From assembly GCF_002160765.1 (NCBI RefSeq), contig NZ_NFLF01000003.1:62001-126000 (forward strand): a DNA stretch of 64,000 bases, written 5' to 3'. Below the pieces are notes generated by a model. The model had not been told where the DNA came from. It searched no databases and saw only the letters and a program-made list of their open reading frames with translations. Shown here one piece after another: positions 59,645 to 64,000 of this stretch (the stretch's first letter is position 1; each line of letters opens with the position of its first letter). Source of the DNA: Lachnoclostridium sp. An138. Lineage in GTDB: Bacteria > Bacillota > Clostridia > Lachnospirales > Lachnospiraceae. Position numbers and translations under genes: made by a program.

Positions 59645-62600
59645 ATGCCATTTACACATCTGCATACACATACGGAATACAGCCTTCTGGACGGCTCCAA
59701 TAAGATTAAGGAGTACGTGGCCAGGGTGAAGGAGCTGGGCATGACGGCGGCGGCCATTACGGACCACGGAGCCATGTTCGGCGTGATAGATTTTTACAGG
59801 GCGGCGAGAGCGGAGGGTATCAAGCCTATTCTGGGCTGCGAGGTTTACGTGGCTCCCAATTCCCGTTTTGACAAGGAGCTGACCGGAGGGGAGGACCGTT
59901 ATTACCATCTGGTTCTTCTGGCGGAGAATAACCAGGGATACGCGAATCTGATGAAGATTGTATCCCGGGGTTATGTGGAAGGCTTCTATTACCGTCCCAG
60001 AGTCGATATGGAGGTTCTCAACCAGTTCCATGAGGGTATCATAGCCTTAAGCGCCTGCCTGGCAGGAGAGGTGCAGCGGTATATTGTGAAGGGCCTCTAT
60101 GAGGAGGCCAAAAAGTCTGCCCTCAAATATGAAAAGGTCTTTGGAAAGGGAAATTATTTTCTGGAGCTTCAGGACCACGGCCTGCCGGAACAGAAAATCG
60201 TAAACCAGGCCCTGATACGCATGAGCCAGGAGCTGGATATTCCGCTTGTGGCTACCAATGATATCCATTACACCTATGCGGAGGATGTGAAGCCCCACGA
60301 TATTCTGCTCTGTATTCAGACCGGAAAGAAGCTGGCGGATGAGGACCGGATGCGTTACGAGGGCGGCCAGTATTATGTGAAATCTCCGGAGGAGATGGCG
60401 GCTCTCTTTCCCTATGCGCCGGAGGCCATCGAGAATACGGCGAAGATAGCGGAGCGCTGCAATGTGGAGATTGAGTTCGGCGTGACGAAGCTTCCCAAGT
60501 ACGACGTGCCAGAGGGTTATACCTCCTGGGAATATCTGAACAAGATTTGTTTCGACGGCCTGAAGGAGCGTTATCCGGACGATGACGGCCCTCTGAAGGA
60601 AAGACTGGAATATGAGCTGGGCGTTATTAAAAATATGGGCTATGTGGATTATTTCCTGATTGTCTGGGATTTCATCAAGTATGCGAGGGACCATGGCATT
60701 GCCGTGGGGCCGGGCCGGGGCTCTGCCGCGGGAAGCATTGTGGCCTATACGATGGGAATTACCAATATTGATCCTATCCGTTACCAGCTGCTGTTCGAGC
60801 GTTTCCTGAATCCGGAGCGTGTGTCCATGCCTGATATCGATATTGATTTCTGCTTCGAGCGCAGGCAGGAGGTCATCGACTATGTGGTGCGCAAATACGG
60901 CAAGGACCGGGTGGTTCAGATCGTCACCTTCGGTACGCTGGCGGCCAGAGGGTGCTTAAGGGACGTGGGACGGGTCATGGACCTGCCCTACAATTTTGTG
61001 GACTCCATTGCCAAGATGGTGCCCCAGGAGCTGAATATCACCCTTGAGAAGGCGCTGAAGATGAATCCTGAGCTTCGGAAAAGCTATGAGAATGATCCGC
61101 AGGTCCATGAGCTGATCGACATGTCCATGCGTCTGGAGGGACTTCCGAGACACACCTCCATGCACGCGGCGGGCGTGGTCATCAGCCAGAAGGAAGTGGA
61201 CGAGTATGTACCCCTGTCCAGGGCTTCTGACGGCACGATCACGACCCAGTTTACCATGACGACCCTGGAGGAGCTGGGCCTTCTGAAGATGGATTTCCTG
61301 GGACTCCGGACGCTGACAGTGATTCAGGACGCGGCCCGCATGGCGTCCGAGCGGGCGGGAAAGACCATCGACATGGATAAGATTGATTATGACGATGCGG
61401 CAGTCTATGCTTCCATCGGTACGGGAAAGACTGAGGGCGTGTTCCAGCTGGAAAGCAGCGGCATGAAGAACTTCATGAAGGAGCTGCAGCCGAAAAATCT
61501 GGAGGACGTCATCGCGGGAATCTCTCTGTACCGGCCCGGCCCCATGGATTTCATTCCCCAGTACATCCGGGGAAAGAATCACCCGGAGTCTATTACCTAT
61601 GACTGTCCGCAGCTGGAGGAGATTCTGGAACCCACCTACGGCTGTATCGTCTATCAGGAGCAGGTCATGCAGATCGTACAGAAGCTGGCGGGCTACACGC
61701 TGGGACGGAGCGATCTGGTGCGCCGCGCCATGTCGAAGAAGAAGGCCTCTGTCATGGAGAAGGAGCGGCAGAACTTCGTATACGGGAATGAGGAAGAGGG
61801 AGTGCCCGGCTGCATCGCAAATGGGATTCCGGAGGCCACAGCCCAGAAGATTTACGATGAGATGATTGATTTCGCCAAGTATGCCTTCAATAAGTCCCAC
61901 GCGGCGGCCTACGCGGTGGTGGCCTATCAGACGGCATGGCTGAAGCATTATTATCCTGTGGAATTCATGGCGGCCCTCATGACCTCGGTGATTGACAATC
62001 CGGGCAAGGTATCCGAATACATTCTGACCTGCCGGCAGATGGGAATTTCCATTCTGCCGCCGGATATCAACGAGGGAGCGGCCCGGTTCTCTGTATCCAA
62101 CGGTTCCATCCGCTACGCCCTGTCGGCCATCAAAAGCATCGGGCGTCCTGTGGTGGAAGCTATCATGGAAGAGAGGCGGCTGGGCGGAAAATTCAAAAGC
62201 CTGACAGATTTCCTGGAGCGGATGACCGGAAAAGAGGTCAACAAGCGGGTGGTGGAAAATCTGATCAAGGCCGGAGCCCTGGACAGCCTGGGCGGAACGA
62301 GACAGCAGTACATTCTGGCCTACGCGGGCATTATGGACAGCGTGGCCCAGAGCCAGAAGACCATGATGACAGGGCAGATGAGTCTGTTTGACCTGGTGGA
62401 TGAGGATCAGAAGGCCAGCTTTCAGGCCAAGCTTCCCGATGTGGGAGAATATCCCAAGGAGCTTCTGCTCTCCTTTGAGAAGGAGGTGCTGGGAATCTAT
62501 GTAAGCGGCCATCCGCTGGAGGAGTATGAAGGGCGCTGGCGGAAGAATATTACGGCGGTGACGACGGATTTCCAGCTGGACGAGGAGACGAACCGCACAA

Positions 62601-63127
62601 AGGTCCGCGACGGGCAGCAGGTGGTGGTCGGCGGCATGATCACCGGGAAGACGGTCAAATACACGAAGAACAACCGTGTTATGGCTTTTCTGCAGCTGGA
62701 GGACCTGCTGGGTTCCGTGGAAGTAGTGGTATTTCCCAATATTTACGAGAAGAACACGCAGCAGCTGAACGAGGAAGCCAAGATTTTTGTGAGCGGCCAT
62801 GTGGACGCCGGAGACGATAAGGCGGCCAAGCTGATCTGCGACCGGATCGTGCCCTTCGAGGCGGCAAGACGGGAGCTGTGGATTCAGTTTTCCAATCAGC
62901 AGGAATGCCTGAGCCGGGAGCCGGAGCTTCTGACGCTTCTGGCGGACAGCGACGGAAAAGACCGGGTGGTGCTGTACGCGGCGGCAGAGAAATCTGTGAA
63001 ACGGCTGCCGGCAGGACAGACCGTGGATGCCGGCCCGGAGCTGATTGTAAAGCTCGAGAAAAGCTTTGGTGAAGGGAATGTAAAAGTTGTGGAGAAACGT
63101 ATTGAAAATATAAGAAGGATGCAGTAA
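59645..63127 (+). CDS. dnaE: DNA polymerase III alpha subunit
   Basis: 1160 residues, normal length. PHP domain (FTHLHTHTEYSLLDGSNKIK, and AAAITDHGAMFG), then a family C polymerase with GPGRGSAAGSIVAY near 357 and catalytic aspartates in PDIDIDFCFERR (398-409), SMHAAGVVIS near 513, and an OB-fold domain (VVVGGMITGKTVKYTKNNRVMAFLQLEDL, about 995-1023). In Firmicutes that also have PolC, DnaE extends RNA primers on the lagging strand. RBS AAAGGAG. Followed by pfkA after 93 bases, a common Clostridia order. Confidence 0.97.
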   Translation: MPFTHLHTHTEYSLLDGSNKIKEYVARVKELGMTAAAITDHGAMFGVIDFYRAARAEGIKPILGCEVYVAPNSRFDKELTGGEDRYYHLVLLAENNQGYANLMKIVSRGYVEGFYYRPRVDMEVLNQFHEGIIALSACLAGEVQRYIVKGLYEEAKKSALKYEKVFGKGNYFLELQDHGLPEQKIVNQALIRMSQELDIPLVATNDIHYTYAEDVKPHDILLCIQTGKKLADEDRMRYEGGQYYVKSPEEMAALFPYAPEAIENTAKIAERCNVEIEFGVTKLPKYDVPEGYTSWEYLNKICFDGLKERYPDDDGPLKERLEYELGVIKNMGYVDYFLIVWDFIKYARDHGIAVGPGRGSAAGSIVAYTMGITNIDPIRYQLLFERFLNPERVSMPDIDIDFCFERRQEVIDYVVRKYGKDRVVQIVTFGTLAARGCLRDVGRVMDLPYNFVDSIAKMVPQELNITLEKALKMNPELRKSYENDPQVHELIDMSMRLEGLPRHTSMHAAGVVISQKEVDEYVPLSRASDGTITTQFTMTTLEELGLLKMDFLGLRTLTVIQDAARMASERAGKTIDMDKIDYDDAAVYASIGTGKTEGVFQLESSGMKNFMKELQPKNLEDVIAGISLYRPGPMDFIPQYIRGKNHPESITYDCPQLEEILEPTYGCIVYQEQVMQIVQKLAGYTLGRSDLVRRAMSKKKASVMEKERQNFVYGNEEEGVPGCIANGIPEATAQKIYDEMIDFAKYAFNKSHAAAYAVVAYQTAWLKHYYPVEFMAALMTSVIDNPGKVSEYILTCRQMGISILPPDINEGAARFSVSNGSIRYALSAIKSIGRPVVEAIMEERRLGGKFKSLTDFLERMTGKEVNKRVVENLIKAGALDSLGGTRQQYILAYAGIMDSVAQSQKTMMTGQMSLFDLVDEDQKASFQAKLPDVGEYPKELLLSFEKEVLGIYVSGHPLEEYEGRWRKNITAVTTDFQLDEETNRTKVRDGQQVVVGGMITGKTVKYTKNNRVMAFLQLEDLLGSVEVVVFPNIYEKNTQQLNEEAKIFVSGHVDAGDDKAAKLICDRIVPFEAARRELWIQFSNQQECLSREPELLTLLADSDGKDRVVLYAAAEKSVKRLPAGQTVDAGPELIVKLEKSFGEGNVKVVEKRIENIRRMQ

Positions 63128-64000
<873 letters not shown>

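Overview
The window reads as chromosomal DNA of a spore-forming, Gram-positive Clostridia, most likely a Lachnospiraceae-type gut bacterium. The basis is protein character (spoIIA, spoVA, CD3324-type regulator, CotH kinase, DUF6514, CvfB), moderately high GC, AGGAGG-type ribosome sites and sigma-A promoters with 17-bp spacers. I see no phage, insertion sequence, CRISPR array or rRNA. There is one tRNA gene (Gln, CTG anticodon).

Layout. 1-4190: a truncated LTA-synthase-like sulfatase, folC, a 49-aa ORF and a zinc-ribbon/TPR membrane protein. 4291-5806: the forespore switch spoIIAA-spoIIAB-sigF. 5909-8518: a polar amino-acid ABC importer with its own promoter and a hairpin leader. 8931-14349: the spoVA genes (a small membrane ORF, spoVAA, AB, AC, then AD, AE), behind a good forespore-type promoter but split by a sodium:alanine symporter. 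14355-19567: degV, an 830-residue TPR/P-loop protein and a MATE exporter. 19609-25533: a fruK-type kinase divergent from a TetR regulator with an operator in its own promoter, a GH13 glucosidase, glgB and a small FMN-binding-like protein. 25625-28426: MarR regulator with operator, MATE exporter, and a YitT protein on the other strand. 28686-34212: a CdaR/PucR-type regulator, then ftsE-ftsX, a coiled-coil M23 hydrolase and a C-terminal-processing protease, a cell-wall division module. 34603-35033: an AT-rich remnant (PadR fragment plus DUF4177 gene). 35168-42464: an L-ascorbate PTS and catabolic operon with a beta-propeller-like protein of unknown role and no ulaD. 42639-50221: mostly minus strand: Vat-like acetyltransferase, Ntn hydrolase, CD3324-type regulator with a peptide-bearing leader, enolase, a CotH-kinase surface protein, YigZ and DUF6514. 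50496-56646: class A PBP, CDF metal exporter, tRNA-Gln, acyl-ACP thioesterase, CvfB and a 77-aa protein. 56807-59566: a coenzyme A cluster (coaX, a PanT-like ECF S component, divergent coaBC). 59645-64000: dnaE and a truncated pfkA.

The strongest unexplained signal is a family of four 137-184-nt hairpins (8555, 34225, 42481, 44811). Each starts 12-36 nt after a stop codon, in the orientation of the gene it follows. They share an apical motif and basal landmarks, but the basal stems differ in sequence while keeping complementarity. Copies A/B and C/D form two sub-families. This looks like a structured 3'-end element or a dispersed palindromic repeat that I cannot match to a family I know.

A second theme is organisation of the sporulation locus. 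The spoIIA and spoVA units that adjoin in Bacillus subtilis are here separated by an amino-acid importer, and spoVAC is separated from spoVAD by an alanine symporter. Candidate forespore promoters precede both halves of spoVA.
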